Assembly (NCBI GenBank): GCA_963995505.1
Contig: OZ023187.1
Location: 689,501 to 753,500 of the forward strand
Origin: Hypericum androsaemum
Taxonomy: Eukaryota; Streptophyta; Magnoliopsida; Malpighiales; Hypericaceae
Direction of reading: 5' to 3'
DNA: 64,000 nt
The notes beneath the pieces were generated by a model, which saw only the letters and a list, made by a program, of their open reading frames with translations, did not search any database and was not told where the DNA came from. Below are positions 11,852 to 24,326 of the stretch, piece by piece. Position numbers and translations under genes: made by a program. Position 1 is the first letter of the stretch; each line of letters opens with the position of its first letter.

Positions 11852-12273
11852 TACCTCAATAACAAATCCTAGTATAATTTTTAACTCATCCAAAATTTGA
11901 TCCTCCAGCAACTCAATTCGGAAGAACTTCTATGGGATCAGGGACCATTTCAGAGATAGATATAAGAGGTAGTAGACAAACGAAAAATGTACCATGTCAA
12001 CGAGAGTCTCGAAGAGGCTAAATCTACAAAGGCCTCACAGTTATACCATTCCAACTTCATATCTCTCTCTAACAGAGCCAAAAAAGAAAGAACTTACTCC
12101 TCTGATGACAAAGGTCCTCAAGGTAGAGTAGGAGTTTTTACCCCCAAGTTTTTTAACTTAGAAAGCAAGGATCATCGATGTAGGAAAGCATCTTTACATG
12201 GAAAGAGGAGGGTGTGATGTGTCAAATTGTCTCTTCATATGTAAACTCATTCAAGAGCAGGGCATGCATTGCT
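11852..12273. other. 3' flank of the CID gene
   Basis: Downstream of the stop codon of the minus-strand RNA-binding protein gene. Its 3' untranslated region should occupy the right-hand part. A short ORF at 11987-12217 has no recognisable family. Confidence 0.4.
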
Positions 12274-15200
12274 TCAGTGGATGGGAGGGCGTGGAGCGCG
12301 GGGCCTGACAGGAGTCTTGGATGGGCTTACCCTAAGAATAGCGAATGAGAGCACGTTAACCGAAGAGCATTACGCTGTTTCCTGCTCTTCCGAGACAGAA
12401 GAAGTGGCTACAGGAAAGCAGCACAAGGTGCAACTGTAATAGTTGAAATAACTGACCTTATTGGCAAGGAACCCAGGACCACACCACTACAGTTGAGAGC
12501 AGCAATCGCGCTTTCAGCCTTTAAAGCAGCAAAATATGCTTTAGTTAGTCGATACTGGTAATAGCTTTGCAACATCGGCTACGAGCGCAAACAAGAACCG
12601 ATATCCAAACATATGAAAGGATGGAAAAAGAACCATTTATTTGGCAAAATTTGGCCAAGGACAGCCCTCTAATGTAAGTTATATAGCTAAATGGTTAAGG
12701 GCAACACAAAATAGAACCTCCATAATCTTGAGAAATACGTTAGCTCTCTACAGATATCCACGGATAATGACTGTTGTGTCTAAGTGGTTCTAATCCAAAA
12801 TCAGGGTACGATGCTATACGAAACATCGCCAGGGACAGATCAGTACAATGGTAGGCAAGCAATAAGAAATAGAAACGGGCAAAATTTGTTCAACAGTGTA
12901 TGCAGACAGCGATTATGTGCAAGATCTCACAGGCAGATGAATAAACTCAAAAGTTCTACTTTGATGAAAATATTCTCACTTTGGTTGATTAACCATCGAT
13001 CACCAGGCAAGCCAGAAATTTGTCAAAGTTTTAGTGGTCTTTCATCGTGTAAATTATTGCCCAAAATAAATTACAACAATTAGCCAACTATCGACAAACT
13101 TAAGCACGTCCTTTTTCCATTCTGAAAATGTGACTCCTAAATTCTAGCTTTTGGATCCTCTCAGAGACGTGTAATTAGAACTCGTCAAAAATACTTTTAG
13201 TTTTTTTAGAAGAATAAAATACGCAGTTAACAGGTTAATAAGTTATCATGTAAACGTCAAACGATAACTTGTGAACTAATAGAAAGTCAAGAGGTCACAT
13301 GATTCTTCTTGCCTCGTACCATTACGAGTCATCATTAGTAGGATTGTCAACAAAAAAAATCGAACAACTCAAGACAACACGGATAAGCTTTCTGAACGAA
13401 GTTTTCAGATAGAAAGAAGTGTACAAGGATATGAACAAGGGTTGACAAATCATATGCAACTGTTCGCAGGAAACATGGAAGCCAAAATGCACACAAGTAA
13501 TGTGTTCCAAATTCAATCACTATGATATGGCTACGGATGCAATTGAAATTTAACGAACTGTGCATGCGAGCACTTAGTTTCTCTTATATCCCTAGCCTTT
13601 CCTTAAAGTCATCAACTAATAAGCTGCTGTCCTGACTTCGGACAAAAGCAACCCCACTTCTTTTCAAACCCTAGCTGACACCATTTCTATTTCATAAGAA
13701 AAAGACTGATGTAGGACAATTACTTCTGGAAATTAATTTTGTTCCGCAAACTTGTCTATGATTCGATAAGATACCTGCATTCTGAATGACGGAAAAGAAG
13801 TGAAAGAAGAAGGTAGTCTTACCATCACAAATTCCACAAAAGCAATACGAGTATTGTGGTGGTAATCACCAAGCATCCTCAAGCGATAAACCTATACCGG
13901 AGAGGACAGTAGAGAAATCAAGCCAGAACACAAAATCTGGTTGAAAAGGAAATAGCTAACAGCATCTCGAAATTAAGAAAACAAACCTCTCCACAGAATG
14001 ATTCAAAATAGATTTTCAGATCTGCTTGAGTGATCTGCATACAATAAGCAAAGCACCAGAGGCAACAGTTTTTCAGTATGCAGTTCAGATTTCTTTTCAT
14101 GTGCTATAGTCAAGACTATCACCTTCTTGTCGATATTTGTACAGTATATAGTCCTGGTGCACATCTCACGTTCATCGTCAGTCTAAATCAAACAAGCACA
14201 GTAGATCAGCACATTACACAGAAGTGAGTGGAGATCATCCATCTCCGGCTAACTCTGACGCTACAACAGTAAAAAAAAAGGAGCAGCTGCACAGAATCAC
14301 TTTCTTACTCTGGGCAAAAAAGTTGGATTGACAGGAGCAATAGCAGTTTTGGAAGGAAGGACTTTGACAGGGTAGAATCCAAGCATTGTACCTGACAGGC
14401 TTAAAGCAGCATGCGCACCTTCTGTAGATCACCACCAAAGGGCAAATAAGCGCAATAAAACGAGAACAAAAAGTGCCACAGAAATCTAACATTATGAGTT
14501 AATATGGAGAAGGCTAACGGAGGTTACCGTCATCAGTGAACTCAATGAAGGCAAAACGGAGAATAGAATTGGGATCACCACATATGCGACAGTCGACAAC
14601 CTTAAAAGGAGAAAAAAGATTGTTCAGAATCACGAAATAGATGCTATTATGAGAAGCAGTTAGAACATCGTACATGGCCACAGTTGATAAATAAAGCTGC
14701 AAGCTGCTCTTCAGTAACCTGACATCAAAAAAATGCATTTATGAACAGAGTTGACAGAATATACTGTCAGAATCTAAAGGGGTATAAAGTGATGCAAGTT
14801 AAACCTGTTGATCAATATCAGACACATAAACGGTCCTCCTAATCACCTCGTCGCGCTGAGCCATACCTGTCCTGCTGTTCATTCTCCGTCTCACTTGATT
14901 GAAGTTTTTCTTCTAGAACGAGCAAACAAACTCATCAGAGAAAACCATGCAGGTGGTGCTGTTTTCAAGAGTCAACTAGACGTTAAAAAAAAAGTAACCT
15001 GACTGTCCTCCCAACCTTAAGGTTTTTGTTTGTTCAGAAATGAGAACAATAAGCTTGCATGGTATTCAGGACTATTTTTCTGTTATCAAACTTTTCCATA
15101 AACCATAGATAGCATTGAAAGAAAGAAAAGTTACAAGAATCCTTCATGGATTTATCAATTAAAAGAACAAGCTTTTGAACCCGCAAGTTTCGGGCTTCTC

Positions 15201-15807
15201 CTTTTACACAACAGAAAGTAAGAACATGAGATTTTGTCCAGTTGAACTAAACTCACGCAGACATGAACAAACAAGATATATCATAGAATGCATACTAATG
15301 TAAATGCCAAAGTAAAAGCTATTCCGTTTCCCTTACCCTTCTGCCGGCACCGCCATTAAACAGTCCATTCCTCTGTCCGTTGTTGTCGTTGCCCTTACCC
15401 ATATCATAAAACTCGCCATTGGTCATACCGTTAATGCCATTCAGTCCATTAAACCCCTCGATATGATAAAGTTGCTGCCTCTGGTTGTGGTGTTGGCTCT
15501 TGGAAAGGGAAGGAGGCACAAATTCCTCAGCCATGGGATTAAGCTTAGAGATCAATTCCTGGAGCTCCCTCATGTCCCTATTATAGCCGTCCTCCATATC
15601 CTCACTGCTCTTCCTCTGGAGAGGAGGCGGAGGGCCAACCTTGGAGTTGCCATTCTGAGGTTGAACCACCTTCGAGAACATATCATCAGTATTGTGGCTG
15701 GTCTGATCGTGGTCACTGGATGAGGAAGCCGAGGACGACATCGAGAGGGTCGATTCTTTGGCCACTCCAACAGCTTCCACAGCTACGCCATTCTCCACCA
15801 CACCCAT
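12274..15807 (-). CDS. CID-type polyadenylate-binding-protein-interacting protein (PAM2 + two RRMs)
   Basis: Ten coding exons give 368 residues: 15337-15807, 14805-14912, 14674-14718, 14528-14600, 14309-14421, 14123-14182, 13987-14034, 13823-13891, 12457-12518 and 12274-12331. All joins keep phase with GT-AG sites. Residues about 86-101 are a PAM2 motif (SKLNPMAEEFVPPSL), which binds the MLLE domain of poly(A)-binding protein. A basic stretch (QVRRRMNSRTGMAQR) follows. RRM1 spans about 184-258 (VYVSDIDQQ, RFAFIEF) and RRM2 about 281-355 (TIYCTNIDKK, RIAFVEF). The C-terminus is SPSKTPVRPRAP. This is the architecture of Arabidopsis CID8-CID13; the exact member cannot be told from sequence alone. 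A 5' leader intron (about 15822-16138) separates the start codon from a CT-rich untranslated exon. The 1.3-kb intron before exon 9 is the longest. Likely roles are in mRNA translation or stability. Confidence 0.93.
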
Positions 15808-16292
15808 GGCTGCCTAAACCCGAGACTATAACATCGAGTAAACAAACGATCAAAGGTCCCTAAAAATCCAGTCTTTATAACAGAATATAATTTTAAAAAT
15901 AGAAAAAAGGGCACGGTTGGTGGCTATAGAGAGAGGATCATCTCCATTGATGAGGATCAAAACGACCCACCTCAGAAATCACACCCGGGGACCCCAAAAC
16001 AACGCAACCCACAACGCAGAAATCGAGTAACACAATAAAGACAGAACCTTTCCAACATCATCCTAAAACCCAAATTCCAGAAAGAAAAAAAAAAGACAAA
16101 CATTTAAAACTTTAAAATTGTACCAAGAGAGAGAGACCTGTAAAAGGGCGATGGCTCGATGGAGGAGGAAGAGAGAGGTGGGGATCTGCTGGCTTCACAT
16201 ATAGTCTTGGAAAAGGTGGGAGAGTGGTGAGAGAGAGAGAGACTTTGATCCTTGTTTCTTTCTTTCTCAACTCATTTAGTCTTCCAATTCCA

Positions 16293-16296
<4 letters not shown>

Positions 16297-16326
<30 letters not shown>
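16297..16326. repeat. (CT)n microsatellite in the CID gene promoter/leader
   Basis: An uninterrupted CT run of about 30 bp, with GA-rich stretches nearby at 16126-16140 and 16224-16243. On the sense (minus) strand it reads GA. GA/CT tracts near transcription starts are common in plant constitutive promoters. Confidence 0.85.
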
Positions 16327-16329
<3 letters not shown>

Positions 16330-17378
16330 CTGTTGTGGTATTAATTTAGAGCAGCCCTGCCCCTACTTACCGTTTTACTAGGTGAAAAATCATTCCGGAT
16401 TTCGAGTTTTTTAGAATACAATAATTTTCATATGAACTAGCCAACTTAGTAAAAAAAAAACATACCGCCCTACTCAGCTCCCGGACATGTGTATTTGAGT
16501 ATGTATTATGTATTGTGTATTAAGCCATAAGTGATGTTAAATTCAGCTATTTTAAGGGAATGTTAATTTAGTTCTACATGTCTCTCGTTTAGTTCATTTT
16601 AGTACAAAACACATTGTCTCAACTCAACAACTTTCAACACCAAAAAAAATCCATTTAGTGCTTCTCTGTATATGTTAATGTCATTCTTGATATTGCCAAG
16701 AATATAGTTTTTGATGTTCTCTATATTTTCCATTTTGAATTTTAGGATTTATTGCGTTATCATATTGATTCAGTTAATTTTTAAATTTAAAGCATGTCAT
16801 AAAAGTTAAAAGTGTTTGTGTTATGAAAGTTTATTCAGTTTGATAACGAATTACTGACAACAACGAACATGTTCTACGTTATAAAATGTTAATTACGAAT
16901 GTCATAGAATATCATTTTCAACGTTTTGTCGTTTTGGATCTTGATTAGTTGACGGTGAATAATTGGTAATAAATAACATATCATTATTTTTAAAAGGTTT
17001 AAATTGAATAGTGTACATTTTTTGGTGCCAAACAAACATGGGCCAAGTGTTAATTTCTTTACCAAGAATGTGACATATATTAGAAAGAAGTTTACCCACT
17101 CAATATTTAATTATTCCAAGTTGGATAAATGATTTCTGTGGGAAGTATACTAAATTATTCGCAAGGCTTTCTATAAAACACAGAACTTTACCTCTAATTT
17201 TTAAATGTTCTTCACCTATCAAACTTTCACAAAAATTAAAGCAAAATTACTATTTAGCATAAATAATATCGATGAATGATAATGTCATTTTTCTATCCTC
17301 ATTAACGAAAAAAAATGTTTCAGCAACCGCTTTTTGAGTCATGGATCAAAATTATACTAATCATATATCCCATGGTGA
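16327..17378. other. AT-rich intergenic sequence upstream of the CID gene
   Basis: No coding sequence or element termini are recognised. Confidence 0.45.
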
Positions 17379-17387
17379 ATTTAGAAA

Positions 17388-18369
17388 GAGCAAATTGTCC
17401 TCAGGTCTCTGGTGTTTACTTAAATTACTATTTTTGTTTCTGCTGTTTCAAAAGTGAAACTTTAATCATCATAGTTTACTTTTATTGTACTCTAAGGTCC
17501 CTTGCTGATGTCATCATTTATTTTGTTATTTTTGTAGTCATTAAAATGACTTCTTTTACCCTTAAAAATAAAAAATTACTTATCCTTCTTCTCTGGCGAC
17601 CAACCGTCTTCTCCGGCAATCGGCTCGGTCAAATAATTGGGGGAATCGGCGAGGAGGGAGGCCGTCTCTTCCCTTCATCCTCACCCCGACGAGGTCCACT
17701 CCCGACCACTGTTACTAGGCTGATGATGAGGTCTCGCTCCCGACCACCGTTGCAAGGCTGATGATGAGGTCCCACTCTACACCAACAAGGCGACGAGGTC
17801 CCGCTCCTAACCATCGTTTCCCTCTTCTTTCTTGATCGAGACTGCCGTTTTACTAATTTCTGAATCTGTAATTACTTTTTCCTCTTCTTGATCGAGACCG
17901 TTGGTTTCCCCAAGTTTTCTTTATTGTCGGTTTGTTTGGAGAGCTTCGATCGACGGTAAAGGAGGAGGGTGGTTTGCAGAGCTTCGCTCGGAGGGATCCC
18001 CGGAGGTCAGCAACGGCCTGGAGAACAAAGGCGGCACGAAAGGGGCTGCCTGTCATCTGAATTCATTAATTCGCCATTATTGACCTACTACGATCTGCTT
18101 ATTGGAGTGGAGCAGGGACGACCACGGCCATGGGAGAGCGGGGAAGATGACGATGTTGGAGTTGGATTCTGGGCCAGGGAAGAGGCCGACGAAGGTTGAA
18201 GATGGGTCCCTTTTTTGAAGGGTAAAATTGTCTTTAAAAATGCTGATATCAGCGAGGGACATAAGAGTACAATAAAAGCAAACTAGGTGGATTAAGGTTT
18301 CGATTTTGAAACAGCAGGGACAAAAACAGTGATTTAAGCAAACACCAGGGGTCTGAGGGCAATTTGCTC
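17388..18369. mobile_element. MULE-type non-autonomous element D (982 bp)
   Basis: The termini are GAGCAAATTGTCCTCAG and, read inward from the right, GAGCAAATTGCCCTCAG, with similarity continuing for about 140 bp. The 9-bp target duplication ATTTAGAAA is exact (17379-17387 and 18370-18378). The interior is GC-rich and includes three to four degenerate copies of a roughly 45-bp unit (GAGGTC...CTCCCGACCACC...GGCTGATGAT) at 17690-17815. Similar in design to, but different in end sequence from, elements A-C. Confidence 0.9.
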
Positions 18370-18378
18370 ATTTAGAAA

Positions 18379-20648
18379 TGTGGGGGGACTAACTAGGTCT
18401 TTTTCTGGTGATGATGGAACTAATTAGGTATTAGGTACATTCAAATGTGTAGGATAGCTAATTGTATATGTACAGACATACGTTTTGATATACGTGCACG
18501 TGGCGCAAAACAACTGGTGGGACTTAATGTTCAAGCTCTTTTTAAGTAAAAAAATATTGCCAAAATCCTGTTATTCTATTCAATTTTGTTGGGTGGAAAT
18601 ATCTTTTTATTTAATAAGAATTGACAACCCCAATAAATAACTTTGTTCTTAACTCTTTCACGGTTTCACCACTGAAACCGAACAGAGTTTAGGCTGCGCC
18701 TCCGTACGCCAATGAAGACTAAGGTTTGGGAGGCATCCAGAATCCTATAATTATTATTATTTCAAAAACTCCCACAATTTAATTCCTTTCCCTTTATTCA
18801 TTTTTCATCTTTCCATTTCCAATCCAAAACAGGATATATCGTTATTACAGTATTTTTAATTGATATTTTACGTTATCAAAATATTTTATTTGAGTATAAT
18901 TTAAGTTATCCAATAAGTATATAAACTACTAAATTTACAAGAACTCCAACATATAGTTTTATCATTCTCCCGTTGATTTAAGTAAGTTCCATATATTATT
19001 ATTGTTGTGGGAGTGAGTGCTGATGAGATAAACTGACAAAAGACATGCTGACGTCAGGTGCGAGGGCCTTATAGTAATTGCATCGGCTCTGTGCACGGCG
19101 GTACCGTGTCCTGTAACGAGTTAGGCAACTGTTCTGTCTTTGCGTCGAGGAGCTGCCGTAGGGCTAAAACAGTAATGACGTGGTGATGCCTGTTTTAATT
19201 TTATTCAATTTTGTATCTTCTCATATTTCATATTTTTTTTGGTTTCATTTTGGTTGTTTATACGGCGGTTGATCGTTCGTGAATCGTCAACGCTTAAAAA
19301 ATAAAACATTTCGTTGACGATGTTTAATTTATATTAGTATAGGAGCATGTAATCTTTAAATTCCGATACCGTAAATTTGAATTCCAATAAATTTTGAAAT
19401 CAATCTTTGAGTGGAAATAAATTTTAGTCGTGTGATATTGATTGTCGGACATTGGAAACTAGCGTACTAGACTAAACTTTAATATTCCATACCAAGTTCA
19501 AAGCATCGCCATATTCAATCTTAATGTAAACGTCTGTTACTAATTAAAATATATCAAGCTTTATTTTCTTTCAATAAAATGATCAATATTTTTAAAAACG
19601 ATTTGGAAGGCGACCCGAAATTTTCAAAAAATTTTATTCGTTCGGTCGGACCGTCGGTCAGAGCGAAATTTTTATTTTATATTAATATTATTAAATTAAG
19701 ATTAATATATTTAATTTAGCATTAAAAAAGATAAAATACTAAATAAGTTCACATATTTAGCAACTTTGTTATACAATTTATCCAAATAAAATCTTCAAAC
19801 ATGAATTAAACAAGTCTAGAAGTACAAAAAGATGATTATGCAAGTTTTCTTGTTTGACATATTATTTCAATTCGTTTAACTTAGTTGACATATTATCGAG
19901 AATTGTTAAAAAAATATTTTATTGTGATCCAAAAGTGATGTATACGCTCCGAGCGTGGAAATTGAGGTTTTGTTTCTAAATTAAATCCGATAAAATGGAA
20001 AAAAATAAACAATAATTTTTCTGATTCGGGCGAACCGGATCACTCGGAAGTACCTGACTGGATAATCTGACTAAATTTTGGCCAATCGGATCACTTGATG
20101 AGTTTTATACAAAAACGATCGGACCGGAGTTTATAAAACATCATTGATATTGGGTTTTATTTAGGCAGGAACAAAGAACGATGGAATTGTAGATGATGTC
20201 GAAGAATTTTATTGTTGGAGGAGACAACTCATGACCCACTGTAATGACAATAAATATAGATGATGGAATGAGAATATCGTGGCAAAAAGATACAAAACCA
20301 CGAAGAGGACAACCCGAAATTATATATATTTACTTATATAGGAACTACTACTACTATCTAGCGTACCTAGCTTGATACAATAAATGAATAACTTATTTTA
20401 TTACCTCTCTTGATACAATAATGTCCCAAAATTAATATTTACTACGGTGAGATCATGCAGAATAGTAACTCTAGCAGCCGTAATTATAATTAGAATGGAT
20501 TAAATTCAATTAAAGCCAGAGCCGCCTGCTATAACAGGGGAGCCCAAGATCAAAGGAAATCAGACGTTCTGTTGCTACAAATATGGCGTCGGCTACAAGT
20601 TGCAACCTAAAGGAGGGGGTGGTGCCCGCGTGACTAGGAAAAGCCACC
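18379..20648. other. Intergenic region with old repeat debris
   Basis: No gene is seen. The part at about 19590-20140 contains CGGTCGGACC/GATCGGACCGG words like those in the hAT-type element at 34905, and may be a diverged relative, but I could not find a target duplication. The rest is AT-rich. Confidence 0.45.
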
Positions 20649-20657
20649 GCTATTGAA

Positions 20658-21125
20658 GGGTTTTTGCCCAAAATTGTGTTACTGTTGAAAAAATTCCGGA
20701 AATGGTGTTGTTTTTCAAAATTAAAAATTTTTTTCGACCTAGGAATCCCAGGTCGAAATATTTTTTCGACTTGGGACCAAAATCGAAAAAAATTTTCGAC
20801 TTCCGTGGTCGAAAAATTATTTTCGATTTGGGCCCAGGTCGAAAAAAATATTCGACTTGGGGACCCAGATCGAAAAAAAATTTCGACCTGGGGCCATTCC
20901 GCTTAATTATCTTATCCCGGTTAAACCCGATTGTGTTCGGGATTGATCCCAGGTCGAAATATTTGTTCGACCTGAGTCGATCCAGATCGAAGGAAAATTT
21001 CGATCTGGGGTCATCCTCACCAATTCTGGCTTAAAGTGGGATTTGTGTCCGGAAAAGGCCCAGATCAAAAATTTATTTCGACCTGGGTCGACCCAGATCG
21101 AAGAAAAATTTCGATCTGGGTCCTA
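20658..21125. repeat. Left terminal inverted repeat of the large MULE
   Basis: After the first 50 bp the arm is a chain of short palindrome-like words, TTTTTTCGACCTGGG and CCCAGGTCGAAAAA, with different spacers. Such subterminal motif clusters are where transposases of other families bind, but no binding is shown here. Confidence 0.8.
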
Positions 21126-21130
21126 TATAA
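21124..21130 (+). promoter_or_regulatory. TATA box at the inner edge of the left terminal repeat
   Basis: TATATAA follows the last terminal-repeat motif and precedes a leader with a donor-like CAG/GTACGT at about 21200. It is well placed to drive rightward transcription of the transposase region, as in other MULEs. Confidence 0.5.
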
Positions 21131-21432
21131 CCCCTCAGAAAATTCTTCTCAGAAGTCCCAAACTGCGAAGATTTGAAGCGGCCACCCCTTCTTTCCTCAG
21201 GTACGTATTTGCACTAATACTTTGTTATAAATTCAATTCAGTGTAGATTATTTTGCTATTTAATTAGTGAACTTATGATGATGGATTATGTCATCATCAA
21301 ATATTATTATTAGTTCATAAGAAAAAAATCCAAGAGAATTTTATTAGTAATAATAAATTCACTAGATACTAGATAACGAAATGAAATTTTATTAGTAATA
21401 GATAAATTCACCTGAAAACTACGCTACGTTGC

Positions 21433-21684
21433 TACGAACATAAGTTTGTTCCGCTTGGCAGTGCATCATATTGGCCACCTCCAGAAGACCCCAGTGTTGT
21501 AAAGCTCATTCCTAACGAAAGAACCTTGAGGACAAGAGGACGCCCACAACATCGCATACGGAACGAAATAGATGAGGCTACTAGCGTTCGTTGTACATCG
21601 TGTAATACAGTGGGCCACACTCGGCATAATTGTATTAATATAAGAGGTGTTGAAGCGGCTAATGCTAGAAGACGAGGTCGCTGA
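21433..21684 (+). pseudogene. MULE transposase C-terminal zinc-knuckle fragment
   Basis: An open frame without an ATG runs to TGA at 21684. It reads KFVPLGSASYWPPPEDP, then RTRGRPQHRIRNEIDEA, then CTSCNTVGHTRHNC, and ends in an Arg-rich RRRGR tail. A GRPxxxRIRNEID-like segment followed by a CxxCxxxGHxxxxC knuckle is the usual C-terminal layout of MuDR-type transposases. The catalytic DDE core and SWIM domain are not found upstream, so this is a truncated remnant. Confidence 0.7.
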
Positions 21685-22027
21685 CGTTGAAACTCAAGTA
21701 TACGCACTATAAAAATATTGCTCGATTGTCGCGCGCATCAAACTTGTGTTGCTAATTATCCAAAAATTGTAATTATGTATTTTTTGTCTACTGTCAACAT
21801 TTTCAGGTGTACAACGATGAGGAGAAGCGGCAAAGAGTACATCTCGCACGATGAATAACACACTTTTCCAGCACCACCTCCAGAACCATATCCTGATGAT
21901 TCTCACATTGATTGGGATGCGTTATGTGGCTCTGAATATGGGTATATTTTCAAAAAATTAAAGAGACCAACCAATGATAGATCGGAAGTCCCTCCTAAAA
22001 AATCTATAAAAAGCATCTGTGATTAAG

Positions 22028-24058
22028 ACATTTTCAAGAGAGTTCCAGAATCGTGGAAGAGAGCCATAGACTTTTTAAGAACTGAAGGTATTATATGTTT
22101 CTAACTTCAATAACCTAATATTTTTTAGTGGGTTTTAATTATTTTTTATAGGTATGATGATTGGAAACTATTTTCAAGGGTCAAGCATTCAAAACTTCAA
22201 AGATACCCATAGTGGTACTACAGTGTTGCCGGTAAGAGTTCCTAAATTATCTTTTTTAATTTAGTTAATATCATATAGTAAAGGGCAAATTATCCTCACA
22301 TCCCTGTACTTTGGTCAGCCTCCCCCTAGGGTCCCTGAATTTTGAAAAATGATTTTCCCGTCCCTAAGTTTTGATGATAATAGACTCCCGGGTCTTTTTA
22401 GCCAGAATATTTATTTTTCTCCGGTGAACCCCCACTTGAAATGATCAAAATGCCCTCCTATTAAAAAAAAAAGAAAACGACAAAAAAAAACCCTTACAAA
22501 AAAATAAATTTCCATTCAACTCAATCTTATCTTCGCTAAAAGTAAAAGATCTTCATCTTCCATCTTCTTATTCCTCCACTTCAATCCCAGAAACCAAAAA
22601 ACTTCTAAAACTTCTTATACATTCATGCCTCTTCAACAATTAAAAACTTGTAAAACTTCAATCAACATATGGGTAGAAACGAACCCAAGGAAAAAAAAAA
22701 GCGATGCCGCCGAAGAGAAATTTTCAGACCACGAGCTTTCCAGTCATCCTCGCCGCTTTTCACAGGGGAGGAGAAGCCAAAGAGGTACCGGGCACAGGGG
22801 TTTCTTCGTGCCATTCTTCTCCGGAGAGGCCACCGGCCTCGTCATCCTCCTCTCCTTCGGGTCAGATCTCGCTCCGCCCGCCAACACCGCTTCTCCTTCA
22901 CCTTCTGCTCCTCCACCCCGCGGCCATCCACCAACAAATCTCACAAGCTCCCTCCTCCCCCTCCCCCTCTTCCTCCCCCGTCGGCTAGACGATCGGTCAT
23001 CGTAGCCGTGAAGTAGGCGAAAGCTGAGGCAGAGGAGGACGAGAGCTAGTCACGCCCGCTTCGGTGGAGCCGGCTCCTCCACCTGTGGCCCATGAGCTAA
23101 AGTTGAAGAGGCTGAGAACGTCCTGCCCTGCCCGATTCCCAGGGAGATGTCGGAGGGGTAACATTGAATGATGGAATGTGTCTGCTGGTGTTTGGAGCTA
23201 ACTAGAAAGAGTGTAGTGTGTTTAATTTGGGTTTGAATCTCTAATTTATTTGGTGTTTAATTGGATGTTCATGGGTGTTTAATTAATTAAAATTTTCGGA
23301 TGTTTAATTGGTTTTCTGGGAGGGGGTTGTAGATGAAGATGTGGTTGAAGATGGAGGAGGGGGAGAGAGAAAAGGGGAGGAAGGAGGGGGAGAGAGAAAA
23401 GGGGAGGAAGAAGAAGGGGAAGAAAAGAGTTTTTTTTAGTAGGAGGGTATTTTGGTCATTTCAGGTGGGAGTTCGCCGGAGAATATGGAATATTCCGGCT
23501 CCAGGGACCCGAGAGTCTATTATCATCAAAACTTAGGGACGGAAAAATCAATTTTCAAAATCCAAGGACCCTAGGGAGAGACTGACCAAAGTACGGGGAT
23601 GTGAGAGTAATTTGCCCTATAGTTAATTTAATTAGCGGTAATTTATTTTTCCTTGTAGATAGTTGTGTACGTGACCCGTCTGAAACATATCGGTGAAAGT
23701 ACAACCGCCACATTTCAGGTAGAATTCAAATAATTTTTAATAATTATGAAGTATATGTGGTTTCCATCTTAATTAATCTGTTACATATTGAAGGATCCCA
23801 CTGGTTGAATTTATGGTAACATAAATCACTCAACCGGTATTATTGACGTTGGAAGTGTGTTGCTACTAAATAATGTGAGCATAGCTTATTACCCTTTTCA
23901 ACACAATAGTACCAAATACTTGTTCACTGATTTTAATGGTTGTTTATCAGGTAGCAGTGGACTCATCGAATCCGTACCCGAACAACAAAATCTTAATGAT
24001 TACTGAAGAGAACGTGGTCAAAATCTTCAGCAACAAGGGCAAAACTTTGTCAACTTGA
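22028..24058 (+). pseudogene. OB-fold (HROB/DUF4539-like) gene fragment captured by the MULE
   Basis: Exon-like pieces with GT-AG borders lie at about 22028-22086 (RVPESWKRAIDFLRTEG), 22153-22230, 23659-23718 (VVYVTRLKHIGESTTATFQ), 23793-23874 (DPTG, then IYGNINHSTGIIDVGSVLLL) and 23950-24058 (NPYPNNKILMITEENVVKIF). The order conserved-strand, DPTG, G-I-H, VGSVLLL, ITxxNVVKI matches the OB-fold of the homologous recombination OB-fold protein family (DUF4539). The DPTG piece is followed directly by TGA, and a second MULE sits in the intron, so the copy is broken. Family assignment is from motif memory and should be tested. Confidence 0.55.
22283..23617. mobile_element. Nested MULE-type element (1,335 bp)
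   Basis: The terminal inverted repeats extend about 115 bp and start GGGCAAATTATCCTCACATC at the left and GGGCAAATTACTCTCACATC read inward from the right. The 9-bp flanks are TATAGTAAA (22274-22282) and TATAGTTAA (23618-23626), one mismatch. The interior is GC-rich, with a Pro/Ser-rich frame that looks compositional and does not resemble a known protein. It lies within an intron of the captured OB-fold fragment, so it arrived after the larger MULE. Confidence 0.9.
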
Positions 24059-24326
24059 AAGAATATAGAGATTGTTCCTTGAATTATTTAAAATCTGTGT
24101 GTGGTAAACGTGTTGTTATCTTATTGCAGGTTATTGTCATATACTATATCGTATTTTTTAAGACGATTGCGAGATGTTTTTAATTCAGATGATAGCTGTG
24201 AAAAAATTGAACAACCGTGATAACAAAAGAAAAGAAATCGGAGTCAATATAAAAACATAATGTTCGGTACAAGAAAAATGTCCATGGACATAAACTACTT
24301 CTGTCTACGATGCCGGCCACGAACAT

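Noticed and set aside
19590..20140. Complete hAT-type element related to 34905
   Set aside because: Similar CGGTCGGACC words and TTTAAAAA/TTTATAAAA near the ends, but I could not find matching 8-bp flanks or clear termini.
22625..23016. Overlapping 94-126 codon frames rich in Arg, Ser and Pro
   Set aside because: All lie in the GC-rich interior of the nested MULE, overlap each other on both strands and match no family I know.
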